In this document: positions 55,198-63,983 of the stretch, one piece after another
Numbering within the stretch: position 1 is the first letter of the stretch
How the letters are laid out: each line of letters opens with the position of its first letter
The notes under the pieces: model-generated
Databases searched by the model: none
Seen by the model: only the letters and a program-made list of their open reading frames with translations
What the model was told of the DNA's origin: nothing
Program-made: the position numbers and the translations under genes
Assembly (NCBI RefSeq): GCF_000812685.1
Contig: NZ_JWIF01000056.1
Span: 434,001-498,000, forward strand
Origin: Halocynthiibacter namhaensis
Lineage (GTDB): Bacteria; Pseudomonadota; Alphaproteobacteria; Rhodobacterales; Rhodobacteraceae
DNA length: 64,000 nucleotides
Direction of reading: 5' to 3'

Positions 55198-57050
55198 GGG
55201 GTTTCCTTAATCCTGAGTGTGATAGACGCTTTCGTTGCTAAGCTTGGCGATAATGGGATGTGGGCCATGCCAGCGTGATCTGCTGTTGACGTGCCAGAGC
55301 TGTCCCCAAGCCAGGTGATGGCCGCATGGGGTTGCGCATTTCCGATGTTGACGGGTAGATCGCCCTTCCAAGGTGCGACAGGGTGTAGACACACCTGAAG
55401 ATACCCATCGGCGTGTTCTGCCTTGCTGACATTTAGGTGTGCATATTCGCTGGTTTCCAAGGTCAGTTGTCTGTGGGCGGCAAGGGGATGAAGCATGAGG
55501 TGCCGTAGGGCATTCCCTTGATTTAGGCGGGCGATCAATTCCGTCATATGTGCAAAAACCGAGGCCTGTTTGCGCATCAATGTGGCCCCGTTGAGCGTGG
55601 ATGGGCACTCATTTTCAAGCATTTGGAGTGCGAGTTCACACGCTTCGCGATCCCCCATCTCTGCGGCGGCCGCGGCAAAGCCCGAAAGACTTGCAGCGCG
55701 CGAAAAACGATAGTCGCCCGTGTCGATTTTCCAGAAATGAGACAGTCTAAGCTGACCGCCTTCAATGGATTTGTGTCTGGCGATTGCCCATTGCTGTTGC
55801 GCGATATCGGGGAAAGATGTGTTCCACCACAGAGACGGATAGGCTTCGGCAACCGCACCACCGACATGGGGTGATGGGATGCCTGCACGAGAAGAGCGGA
55901 ACGGAAGGATACGCCCATCGGCTGCTGTGAATTCATGATCAATAGAGGCGCGAAAGGATCCTTGAATTTCCGCCCAAGCTGAGGTTCCATTTTTGCGGTC
56001 ATGTGCAATCGCGGCGCTTGCGCCGATGGCATTACACAACGGGTATATCCAGTTGGGCTCGCATGGCATAAGGGTGAATTCTGACTGGTTCCACCCTCGA
56101 TACAGGGCGTTGATCAAGCTCGGGTGATCATAGGTGAACCGCCGTTTTCCGTTGTCTAATATTAGGGCGTGTTCCGTGCTGAATTGCATGTCACCTGTCG
56201 CGGCCTGAAACATCGCAATCTGGGCCGCAAGGAACCCCGTATACATGATATTGTCACGCGCGATTGGGTCTGAGTTCAGGTCAAAATTTCCCCAAGCATT
56301 TTCGAATTGCCAGTATCGCCAAATGCGTGGATCTGTTTGTTTTAGGATTAAGTTTTCCTGAGCTGAGCGTAGGTACCCTCGAAAGGCAGGAAGGCGCGCG
56401 TTCAGCAGTGATAACGCATAGCCTGTTTGCGCAATCTGATAGCGGGTGGCGGCGGTTTGAAACTGGTCAACAAACTGAAAGCCATCAAATTTTTCGACGG
56501 GTTGCAATGCGCGATCCAATGCGAACCGGGTCAGGGCAAGCGTTTCATCGGTCAGTGGTTCGTGTGGATTTTCTTTGGGGGAGGTAAAGGCCGGTGGTGG
56601 TGACATTGGCGAATTGACGGAACGTTTGCAGATTGGAAGCAACGCAAAGCCGATCAATAAAATCGGGCCGGAGAACGTCTGAATTGGGCCCAAATCCAAG
56701 TATGCTGTGGGGCTAAGCCATGCGGAAATATACGCTGAGGCCACCCAGATAAAAGGTGGAAGAATGATATTCCCAGCACCGAACCAGAACACGATTGATG
56801 CACCGAAGATCGCGAGTGTCACAAGGAAGGCGGCGAGATGACCCATCCATGCTGGAAGACCGAAACACCGTAACCCGCCGTCATCAAACACAGATAACAA
56901 AAAACCAGCCCCGGGAAAGCCCAGCCCAGACCCGAACGCCTTCCAAAACGCTGAGGTGGAAAAAGTGAGTACCGCCACCGAAATTAGAAAAACGCAAAAC
57001 AGGCCAAACAGAAAACGGGTCTGCTTTTTTCTGGTGACTGGCCCGTTCAT
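55194..57050 (-). CDS. Membrane-anchored linalool dehydratase/isomerase-like protein
   Basis: A 618-residue protein with about four hydrophobic segments (roughly 12-32, 70-92, 94-116, 124-142) and a soluble C-terminal part (about 170-610). The latter resembles the alpha/alpha-barrel linalool dehydratase-isomerase family: NIMYTGFLAAQIAMFQAATGD, then MPCEPNWIYPLCN with Cys330-Glu331 and Cys339. The Cys-Glu pair and 9-residue Cys spacing equal, as I recall them, catalytic Cys170-Glu171 and Cys179 of LinD; the spacing to other LinD residues does not match. Substrate unknown; isoprenoid or polyprenyl alcohols are attractive. It starts 1 nt after the coiled-coil gene. Confidence 0.65.
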   Translation of the reverse strand: MNGPVTRKKQTRFLFGLFCVFLISVAVLTFSTSAFWKAFGSGLGFPGAGFLLSVFDDGGLRCFGLPAWMGHLAAFLVTLAIFGASIVFWFGAGNIILPPFIWVASAYISAWLSPTAYLDLGPIQTFSGPILLIGFALLPICKRSVNSPMSPPPAFTSPKENPHEPLTDETLALTRFALDRALQPVEKFDGFQFVDQFQTAATRYQIAQTGYALSLLNARLPAFRGYLRSAQENLILKQTDPRIWRYWQFENAWGNFDLNSDPIARDNIMYTGFLAAQIAMFQAATGDMQFSTEHALILDNGKRRFTYDHPSLINALYRGWNQSEFTLMPCEPNWIYPLCNAIGASAAIAHDRKNGTSAWAEIQGSFRASIDHEFTAADGRILPFRSSRAGIPSPHVGGAVAEAYPSLWWNTSFPDIAQQQWAIARHKSIEGGQLRLSHFWKIDTGDYRFSRAASLSGFAAAAAEMGDREACELALQMLENECPSTLNGATLMRKQASVFAHMTELIARLNQGNALRHLMLHPLAAHRQLTLETSEYAHLNVSKAEHADGYLQVCLHPVAPWKGDLPVNIGNAQPHAAITWLGDSSGTSTADHAGMAHIPLSPSLATKASITLRIKETP

Positions 57051-57051
57051 A

Positions 57052-57381
57052 TCAACCTTGATTCTGGCGTTCGATCCAACTGCGCAATTCTTCGGCTTCC
57101 TGGCGTGCGGCCCTTAGACCGTCCATTGCTGCCGCCAATTCAGCCTCGGTTTGGGACAATTGGCTTGTGACTTCGGCTTCGCGCTGATGGGCCCATGTGA
57201 TGGCCTGATCGCGGGTCTCTTCTGCGTCGTGTAGAGATTGGGCCATTTGATCGAGTTCGCCCAAATCGCCTTGGGATACGCGTGTGAATTTGTTGACCAA
57301 CCAATGTGCGAACCAGCCCAATAGGAAGGTCACAAAGAGGATCACTGCGATGATAAGGATCAGTTCGGTACGGTTATTCAT
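57052..57381 (-). CDS. Single-pass membrane protein with periplasmic/cytoplasmic coiled coil
   Basis: 109 residues: one helix at about 7-28 (LILIIAVILFVTFLLGWFA), then a long Glu/Gln/Ala-rich heptad region (about 38-105) predicted to form a coiled coil. The ATG at 57381 overlaps the OmpA-family stop by 8 nt (AATGAATAA); a longer frame to 57459 is spurious. No known family recognised. The layout suggests a scaffold or envelope-spanning partner for the OmpA protein upstream and the LDI-like protein downstream. Confidence 0.8.
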   Translation of the reverse strand: MNNRTELILIIAVILFVTFLLGWFAHWLVNKFTRVSQGDLGELDQMAQSLHDAEETRDQAITWAHQREAEVTSQLSQTEAELAAAMDGLRAARQEAEELRSWIERQNQG

Positions 57382-59257
57382 TGCTTTCCTCGGTGTTCTC
57401 TGCCGGTGGGTCCGTAGGTGTTTCACCTTCGGCTGTGTCTTCCACGGGAAGTTCTTCAATCAGGATAAATTCGATGCGTCGGTTGGCTTCACGCCCTGCG
57501 TCAGTGTCGTTGCTGGCGATCGGGTTTTCCTCGCCGTAGCCTTTGGCGGTTAGGCCCGCTGTCAGAATGCGGCGTGCCATCAATGCGTTCAAAACAGCAT
57601 CCGCGCGCGATTGGCTAAGCTGTAAGTTCATCGCTTCGCGACCTTGGCTGTCTGTATGACCCGAGATCTCCATTTTTACGTGAGAACAGGTGTTCACGAT
57701 CTCTGCAATTGTCCGCAAAGTATCGCCACTTCCGGCTGCAATATTTGCGGATCCAGGTGAGAAAGCAAGTTTTGTCGCCCCCAATATGGCATTAATGTTG
57801 CTGACACATTCTTCTGGTGTTGGCAGGTCTGAATTGGGATCAAGGGCCTCGATATATTCGACTTCAATTGCGAAATCTTCTGATGTGCCAAGCTTTTCTG
57901 ACAACACGCGTGCAATGTCAGCGTTGGCGTCCGGGTTGCCTGTTTTTCCGCGGATAGAGACGTGGTTTTCTTCGATTAAGACCGATCCGCTTTCGAGAAT
58001 AGCCAGAGCTTCGATGCCAGACAATACGCGAATGGGCCAACCTTCGGGCAGTTCGGAATCAAGGCGGGTTGCAGCGTAAACTTGTTCTTCCCCAAAGCGG
58101 GCAGCTGCATAGCTTTCGACGGCAGTTTTTGTGCGCTCATCCGTCATTCGTCCACGCATTTGGACCTGGCCTTCAGGGCTTAATGTGACTGTAAATTCTG
58201 GTGGCTGCTGTTCAGTTTCTGTTGCGATAACCGGGAAAACGCTGTGCAAGGAAAACACATCGGGCAGGTCGGCTTCCAGTTCAGCGGTGGCGGTTTCGAA
58301 TATATCCGCGTCGCTGCCTTCTGCGGCAATAAGGGTGATATCTGCATCAGAGAAGGTGACCGATCCATCGCCAATTTTGGCCAATGCTTTCAAAGCCAAG
58401 CTAACCGCTTCGCCCCATTTGGGCGATGGGTTGCCAAGCGCGATTGAGCAATTGGCAGGCCCGTTATGCCCAGCCTGTTCAGCGGCAAGAAGAATTTCGA
58501 TCCGGCTGTCGTCGGTGTCCGTGAAGCAGGCGTCAAAACGACCTTCCCCGTCTTCACGCAAAAACCGCAAGGTAAATGGGGAAACAACGGCACGCGGGGC
58601 AGAGATATCAAGTTGTACGTCCAGCCCGTCTGGTGCCGTGCGCGCCAGTTCGCGTTTTAGCCGACTGCGGTCGTCTGTACTGGCGCTATTGGCCTCGATG
58701 ATCACGCGGCCAGGATGTACGGAAATTTTGCTGTGCGGCAGAGTGGCCAGCGCATTTACGGCATAGGCCATCGCGATGTTCCAGCCTTGGGGGGCGTCAT
58801 AATCAGCCGCTTCCAGCATGTCAGAGACGCTTGTGTCACCGGTGAGATCGGCGATGGTGTCTGCGATCTGGCTGCGGTCGGTTGATGTCGGAATGAGGCC
58901 GATCAAGGACACCTGATCATCGTTGCGCAAGATTTCAATCGAGAAATCAGGGGGGATAAACGCCGCACTTGCCTCAACCTGCATATCATCGCGGATGCGA
59001 TATGAATCCACGACTTCACCAGCAATGGTTAGCGCGTGAAAGCGTGCAGATTCGCGGGGGGCAATGCCGGTTAGGCGCAGGTGTAAACCTTCCGCTTCGA
59101 CTTGGGCCCAATCTTCGCCTTGCAGCAATAAGGCGCTGCGCACCCCTTCTTCGGAGCTGCGTTCAATGCGATCAACGGACAGATTTGCAGCCAACAATGA
59201 CACTGCGGCGGCGCCGGTAAAAATGGAAAAAATGGCTACGATGGACTTAAGCTGCAT
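57374..59257 (-). CDS. OmpA-family protein with BON-like repeats
   Basis: About 627 residues: an N-terminal hydrophobic anchor or signal (IVAIFSIFTGAAAVSLLAA), several alpha/beta repeats of BON character (about 60-480), and an OmpA-like peptidoglycan-binding domain (about 505-600) with ISGHTDSQG, SQSRADAVL and NRRIEFIL. An acidic tail follows. It should sit in the periplasm bound to peptidoglycan. The start at ATG 59257 follows a GAGAGAG stretch; ATG 59278 in the same frame is possible. It heads the operon with the coiled-coil, LDI-like, small and dgkA genes. Confidence 0.85.
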   Translation of the reverse strand: MQLKSIVAIFSIFTGAAAVSLLAANLSVDRIERSSEEGVRSALLLQGEDWAQVEAEGLHLRLTGIAPRESARFHALTIAGEVVDSYRIRDDMQVEASAAFIPPDFSIEILRNDDQVSLIGLIPTSTDRSQIADTIADLTGDTSVSDMLEAADYDAPQGWNIAMAYAVNALATLPHSKISVHPGRVIIEANSASTDDRSRLKRELARTAPDGLDVQLDISAPRAVVSPFTLRFLREDGEGRFDACFTDTDDSRIEILLAAEQAGHNGPANCSIALGNPSPKWGEAVSLALKALAKIGDGSVTFSDADITLIAAEGSDADIFETATAELEADLPDVFSLHSVFPVIATETEQQPPEFTVTLSPEGQVQMRGRMTDERTKTAVESYAAARFGEEQVYAATRLDSELPEGWPIRVLSGIEALAILESGSVLIEENHVSIRGKTGNPDANADIARVLSEKLGTSEDFAIEVEYIEALDPNSDLPTPEECVSNINAILGATKLAFSPGSANIAAGSGDTLRTIAEIVNTCSHVKMEISGHTDSQGREAMNLQLSQSRADAVLNALMARRILTAGLTAKGYGEENPIASNDTDAGREANRRIEFILIEELPVEDTAEGETPTDPPAENTEESNE

Positions 59258-59310
59258 CCGATCTCTCTCTTGCTTCATCTCTGCTTACGCCTGCGCGGCC
59301 TTGGGTTCAA

Positions 59311-60285
59311 TCAAAGCATGGCTGAAACGGCGAAAAACAGCGCAGGGATGACGCCTGTGTTCCGGTTTTCGCGGAAAAGGTTAAGACACGCGTCTGGATC
59401 GTTGATATTGAGGCGACGAATTTGTGTCATCAGGTGCATTCCGAACGCCCATGGTCCGCCCAAGGCGATGACCAACGATAAAATATTCCCCTTGGGCAGC
59501 AAGGCGCCAATCACTGCAAGCGCCATTATGGTGACCGATAGCATCAAGAACCTGCGCAACCAACTGGCGGTGTTTTCGCCGAACAGGCGCGCAGTGGACT
59601 TAACGCCGATCATTGCGTCGTCTTCTTTGTCCTGATGGGCATAGATCGTGTCGTAAAATAGGGTCCAGATGATGCCCGCGATGTAAAGCAGGATGGCAGG
59701 TGCTTCAAGCGTGCCGCGATGTGCGGTCCAGGCGACAAGCACACCCCAGTTGAATGCAAGCCCAAGGAACATTTGCGGCCACCAGGTGAAACGTTTTGCG
59801 AAGGGATAAATCGCGACCAGCACAAGGGATGAAATCGCAAGAATAATCGTAGTGACGTTGAAGGTGATCAGAACCAATCCCCCGATCACCATCTGCAAAA
59901 ACATCCAAACAAGGGCCTGTTTCACACTGACTTGGCCTGAAGGGATCGGGCGTGATTTCGTGCGTTCCACTTTGCCGTCGTAATTGCGATCCGTGATGTC
60001 ATTCCAGGTGCAGCCCGCGCCGCGCATGAAGAACGCACCAATGCCGCAACCAATAGCGATCCAAAGATCAAACAGGACAAACCCATCCATGGCACCTGCC
60101 AAGGTCAAACCCCACCAGCAGGGCAACAGCAAAAGCCAGGTGCCAATGGGGCGGTCTGCGCGTGACAAACGAAGATAGGGTCGCGTCCATGCGGGGGCAT
60201 AGGAATCAACCCAATTTCCGGTGTAAGCGTCGGCAACTTGACCTTCAGTCTCTGTGCCCTCTGGCATTCCGTCGTTCCCGGACAT
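59311..60285 (-). CDS. ubiA: 4-hydroxybenzoate polyprenyltransferase
   Basis: Prenylates 4-hydroxybenzoate in ubiquinone synthesis at the inner membrane. In 324 residues with about eight helices both Asp-rich motifs are present: NDITDRNYD (about 95-103) and DTIYAHQDKEDD (about 218-229), plus YPFAKRFTWWPQ. The first 35 residues are hydrophilic and may be partly untranslated (second Met at 60267). The start codon is 0-12 bp from that of divergent rsmE. Confidence 0.95.
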   Translation of the reverse strand: MSGNDGMPEGTETEGQVADAYTGNWVDSYAPAWTRPYLRLSRADRPIGTWLLLLPCWWGLTLAGAMDGFVLFDLWIAIGCGIGAFFMRGAGCTWNDITDRNYDGKVERTKSRPIPSGQVSVKQALVWMFLQMVIGGLVLITFNVTTIILAISSLVLVAIYPFAKRFTWWPQMFLGLAFNWGVLVAWTAHRGTLEAPAILLYIAGIIWTLFYDTIYAHQDKEDDAMIGVKSTARLFGENTASWLRRFLMLSVTIMALAVIGALLPKGNILSLVIALGGPWAFGMHLMTQIRRLNINDPDACLNLFRENRNTGVIPALFFAVSAML

Positions 60286-60297
60286 ATGTTCCGCCTT

Positions 60298-61032
60298 ATG
60301 ACAGGTTCAAAAATCAGACTTTATGTAGACCATGATCTGGCCTCGGGGCAATCCATTGCGCTGACGCGAGAGCAATCAAACTATCTTTTTGCCGTAATGC
60401 GGTTGGAAGCGGGCACACAGGTGTCGCTGATCAACAGTCGTGACGGCGAATATTTGGCGGATATTGTGGTGGCGAATAAGAAAAACGGTATTTTGGTTTG
60501 CCAAGATCAGGTGAAGCCATTGCTTTTACCGCCAGACCTGTGGCTGATGTTTGCGCCAGTGAAAAAGGACCGCACCGCGTTTATCGTGGAAAAAGCCACT
60601 GAGATGGGCGTGCGTGAAATTGTCCCGGTGATGACCGATTACACACACTTTGACCGCATCCGTTGGGATAAAATGGATTTGCAAGCGGTCGAAGCAGCTG
60701 AGCAATGCGGCGGCACCTATGTGCCGGGTATCGAGATGATGGAAAAACTATCGGATGTTCTGGCCAATTGGCCGGCTGAACGTCAGATCTTGTTTTGTGA
60801 TGAAAGCAAGGTTGGCGAGGCGACATCTTTGAAAGATCTTCCCGTGGACAAAGATGCATCTTGGGCCGTTCTGATCGGCCCCGAAGGTGGGTTTTCTGAG
60901 GCGGAGCGCGACCTACTGCGCGCCCATCCAAACACACATGCGATTTCCCTTGGCCCCCGCATTTTACGCGCGGACACGGCCGCGATTGCCGCATTAACCC
61001 TATGGCAAACGCAATTGGGCGATTGGGGATGA
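60298..61032 (+). CDS. rsmE: 16S rRNA (uracil(1498)-N(3))-methyltransferase
   Basis: SPOUT methyltransferase of 244 residues acting on U1498 of 16S rRNA. The SAM-knot motifs LIGPEGGFSEAERD and LGPRILRADTAAIAAL are clear. Family members start near KIRLYVDH, so ATG 60298 is chosen; ATG 60286 directly abuts the ubiA start. Neither has a good Shine-Dalgarno. The next gene overlaps by 4 nt. Confidence 0.94.
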   Translation: MTGSKIRLYVDHDLASGQSIALTREQSNYLFAVMRLEAGTQVSLINSRDGEYLADIVVANKKNGILVCQDQVKPLLLPPDLWLMFAPVKKDRTAFIVEKATEMGVREIVPVMTDYTHFDRIRWDKMDLQAVEAAEQCGGTYVPGIEMMEKLSDVLANWPAERQILFCDESKVGEATSLKDLPVDKDASWAVLIGPEGGFSEAERDLLRAHPNTHAISLGPRILRADTAAIAALTLWQTQLGDWG

Positions 61033-61544
61033 GCTTCATCCGGCCCGAAGTCGCGTCGCTTTTGATACGGTGGTTGGCGCCGGCGATGCTTGGTTTGCTT
61101 TTGATGTTTTTCCTGCGTTTGCTGTTCTCAGGGAACGTCGTTTGGATGATGGTCGGCGGGATCGGCAGTGTGGCCAGCGGGTATTTTCTATGGTTCCAAA
61201 TCAAATTGGCCCGGATCGTTCGGCGCGAAGGTGGCGCGGGTGTTGTGGAAGTGGTTGAACGTGAATTCAGTTGGCTTACGGCGGATGGCGGCACACGGTT
61301 TTCACTTGATGACGTGGTAAAGGTCGAAATTGAAACCAATGACCAAGGGCCTGTTGCGGAAGATCTATTTTGGTATTTCACGTTGGTGGATGGCAGCTGC
61401 CATGAAGTTGGGGGTTCGGCCGCAAAAGGCGCGTCTATCGTTGATTTACTGGCCGGTTTTCCCGATGCGGACTACGAAAACGTCATTAAAGCGTCGTCAT
61501 CAACCATCTGTGATCGCTTTCTGATATGGCAAAAACGCGATTGA
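61029..61544 (+). CDS. Hypothetical protein with two N-terminal membrane helices
   Basis: 171 residues. Two hydrophobic helices (about 14-36 and 39-60) are followed by a soluble part with a beta-rich pattern (FSWLTADGGTRFSLDDVVKVEI). It overlaps rsmE as ATGA at 61029 and precedes gshA. I do not recognise a named family; the residues after the helices resemble PH-like membrane proteins only loosely. Confidence 0.8.
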   Translation: MSFIRPEVASLLIRWLAPAMLGLLLMFFLRLLFSGNVVWMMVGGIGSVASGYFLWFQIKLARIVRREGGAGVVEVVEREFSWLTADGGTRFSLDDVVKVEIETNDQGPVAEDLFWYFTLVDGSCHEVGGSAAKGASIVDLLAGFPDADYENVIKASSSTICDRFLIWQKRD

Positions 61545-61624
61545 ACACTGGTAATTTCATCGTTACCGATTAAGTGCTTATGATCCGCGCAAGAACCTAC
61601 GCGCCCGCAGGAAAGGAAATGCCT

Positions 61625-62995
61625 ATGTCTATCCCCCAGTCCGGCGGAGGAATGATCGAACATCGCGATCAGCTTGCTGAATATCTGTCATCCGGTTGTA
61701 AGCCGAAAGAAGATTGGCGCATTGGCACCGAGCACGAGAAATTCGGCTATTGCAAAGACAGCCTGAAGGCTCTGCCGTTTGAAGGTAAACGCTCTATCGT
61801 TGCAGTGTTGGAAGGTCTGCGTGATCGCCATGCTTGGAATGAAGTGCGTGAGGGCGACCATCTGATCGGCTTGGAAAAAGACGGGGCCAATGTCTCGCTT
61901 GAACCAGGTGGGGCGCTTGAATTGTCCGGCGCGCCTTTGGAAACCATTCATGAGACCTGCGACGAGGTGAATGTTCACCTGCGCGAAGTCAAAGATATCG
62001 CGGATGAAATTGGTGTGGGGTTCATCGGTCTTGGGGCCGCGCCGATTTGGCAGCATGACGATGTGCCATTGATGCCGAAGGGGCGTTACAAATTGATGGA
62101 CGCCTATATGGGCGAGGTCGGCACCATGGGACGTTCCATGATGCGCCGGACCTGCACGGTTCAGGTGAACCTTGATTTCGCATCCGAAGCCGACATGGTT
62201 CAAAAGCTGCGTGTTGCGCTTGCATTGCAACCTGTTGCGACCGCGCTTTTTGCCAATTCACCTTTCTTTGAAGGTAAACCAAACGGTCATAAATCCTGGC
62301 GTTCGCGCATTTGGCGTGATCTTGATCCGGCACGTACGGGCATGTTGCCTTGGGTGTTTGAGGACGGCATGGGGTTCGAGAAATGGGTCGACTATGCCTT
62401 GGATGTACCAATGTATTTTGTCTATCGCGACGGTAAATATATCGACGCGCTTGGCATGTCCTTCCGTGATTTTATGGTTGGTAAACTGCCAGCTTTGCCG
62501 GGCGAGATCGCAACTCTGTCTGACTGGGCCGATCACCTGACCACCGCTTTCCCCGAGGCACGTATCAAGAAATACATGGAAATGCGCGGTGCCGATGGTG
62601 GCCCTTGGCGTCGCCTTTGTGCGCTGCCCGCGTTCTGGGTTGGTATGATGTATGATCAATCGGCATTGGATGCGGCTTGGGATCTGGTCAAGGGCTGGTC
62701 TGCGGAACAACGCGAAGCTTTGCGCGTTGCGGCGTCGGTTGATGGGCTTCAGGCCAAGGTTGACGGCATCAATATGCATGACTTGGCGCGTGAAGTGGTT
62801 GGCATCTCCGAAGCCGGCCTAAAAGCCCGCGCCCGTTCCGGCGCTGGCGGCATGGTCCCCGATGAAACGCATTTCCTGAACGCGTTGAAAGACAGTCTTG
62901 AAACCGGAAAAACCCCTGCCGATGAGTTGCTTGAGCAATATCACGGCGAGTGGGATGGGAATCTGACAAAGATCTACGAGGCGCATAGTTATTAA
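61625..62995 (+). CDS. gshA: Glutamate--cysteine ligase (plant/alphaproteobacterial type)
   Basis: First enzyme of glutathione synthesis. The 456 residues belong to the GCS2/plant-type class: WRIGTEHEKFGY (about 32-43), LEPGGALELSGAP (about 98-110), MMRRTCTVQVNLDF and FANSPFFEGKPNG. The longer frame to 61574 is unlikely: AAGGA is 7 nt before ATG 61625, while ATG 61619 is a close alternative. A terminator follows. Confidence 0.95.
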   Translation: MSIPQSGGGMIEHRDQLAEYLSSGCKPKEDWRIGTEHEKFGYCKDSLKALPFEGKRSIVAVLEGLRDRHAWNEVREGDHLIGLEKDGANVSLEPGGALELSGAPLETIHETCDEVNVHLREVKDIADEIGVGFIGLGAAPIWQHDDVPLMPKGRYKLMDAYMGEVGTMGRSMMRRTCTVQVNLDFASEADMVQKLRVALALQPVATALFANSPFFEGKPNGHKSWRSRIWRDLDPARTGMLPWVFEDGMGFEKWVDYALDVPMYFVYRDGKYIDALGMSFRDFMVGKLPALPGEIATLSDWADHLTTAFPEARIKKYMEMRGADGGPWRRLCALPAFWVGMMYDQSALDAAWDLVKGWSAEQREALRVAASVDGLQAKVDGINMHDLAREVVGISEAGLKARARSGAGGMVPDETHFLNALKDSLETGKTPADELLEQYHGEWDGNLTKIYEAHSY

Positions 62996-63002
62996 TTGGA
63001 GT

Positions 63003-63026
63003 GGGGCGCAAGTTGCGCCCCGTTTT
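63003..63026 (+). terminator. Rho-independent terminator of gshA
   Basis: Stem GGGGCGC / GCGCCCC (63003-63009 and 63015-63021) with a short loop and a following GTTTT. It begins 7 nt after the gshA stop and lies just before the end of the convergent membrane-protein gene at 63030. Confidence 0.88.
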
Positions 63027-63029
63027 CGT

Positions 63030-63383
63030 TTAAGCTGGGATTGCGTTCATTTGAGTGGGCGGGACAGCTTGGGCGACGACCGCACGCAGGGTGCCAATTG
63101 CGTGGGTGAAGCCAAGACCAAGGCAGAGTGAGACAAAGCCCAGTGCGCCGAATAACCCGGCTAACCCGATAGTGTTAGATCCAACGAATAACGCCCCGAC
63201 CAAAATTACGCCGCCAAATCCGATTGCGCAATATCCGGTCGCGATTGTGACCGCTGCGGCGCGCGTGGCTTGCCCGCTAGCGGGGCAGTTTCCCAACAGA
63301 GTCCCGATTTTCATAATCATGTAAGACAGGGCGAATGTCAGAATAAGTGCGAGGGCGAAGTAGGTGGACATGGTGATGATCAT
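63030..63383 (-). CDS. Small hydrophobic membrane protein, unknown function
   Basis: 117 residues with three hydrophobic helices (about 5-27, 43-67, 72-95) and a short polar tail. The ATG at 63383 has AAGGA 7-8 nt upstream; an ATG at 63371 is possible. It starts 14 nt after the stop of the membrane-protein gene at 63398, so the two are co-transcribed. No family recognised. Confidence 0.75.
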   Translation of the reverse strand: MIITMSTYFALALILTFALSYMIMKIGTLLGNCPASGQATRAAAVTIATGYCAIGFGGVILVGALFVGSNTIGLAGLFGALGFVSLCLGLGFTHAIGTLRAVVAQAVPPTQMNAIPA

Positions 63384-63397
63384 TGTCTGATCCTTTC

Positions 63398-63856
63398 CTA
63401 AATATTGTGTGAAGATGCGTAGAAGGGTTTGCGCAGACCTGTGTAGATCCAACCGCTGACTGCTCCCCATAAGGGCGCGAAAATCAATCCAATGGCCAAA
63501 AATGTAACATGTAAGTCATAGTGCTTCCAAAGTTCAGGTGTGGCTACGAGCGACCGGTAGAGAAGCACCGCGGCCAATACGATAGCGTTTGTGCAAAAGG
63601 CGGCAGCGGCAAATGATTTCGGCGATCCAGCTGTTATGCGTAATCTGTACAACATCACAGGAACGCCGAGAATAAGGTAGAGGGGCCCGCCAAGTGCAGT
63701 TGCAAAAATGGGTGCTAGAAGGGGGCTACCAAGGATGCCAACCAAGATCGGCCCCCCGACCATGGCAATTGTAAACGCGACAGGATCAACGATGTATCGA
63801 ACGTCCTTTGGTGTGGGGAATAGTGGCGATCCACTAATTACTGTTGTTTCCGTCAT
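63398..63856 (-). CDS. Membrane protein with four hydrophobic helices, unknown function
   Basis: 152 residues. Hydrophobic helices lie at about 26-46, 48-70, 84-103 and 117-138; the N-terminus is hydrophilic. The start at ATG 63856 is preceded by GAGG at an 11-nt spacing. A longer frame to 63985 adds basic, unlikely sequence. It forms an operon with the 117-residue membrane protein. No named family recognised. Confidence 0.75.
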   Translation of the reverse strand: MTETTVISGSPLFPTPKDVRYIVDPVAFTIAMVGGPILVGILGSPLLAPIFATALGGPLYLILGVPVMLYRLRITAGSPKSFAAAAFCTNAIVLAAVLLYRSLVATPELWKHYDLHVTFLAIGLIFAPLWGAVSGWIYTGLRKPFYASSHNI

Positions 63857-63983
63857 TTGAGAAATTACCTCGCAAATTTTTTTGACGCTAAGGTGTGTTA
63901 GTCGGCGGAACGTCCACCTGGGATGAAGCGGGCAAGTTTGGAACCCAGTTTCAATACGGCCATATGTACGGAACGGGGTAGGC

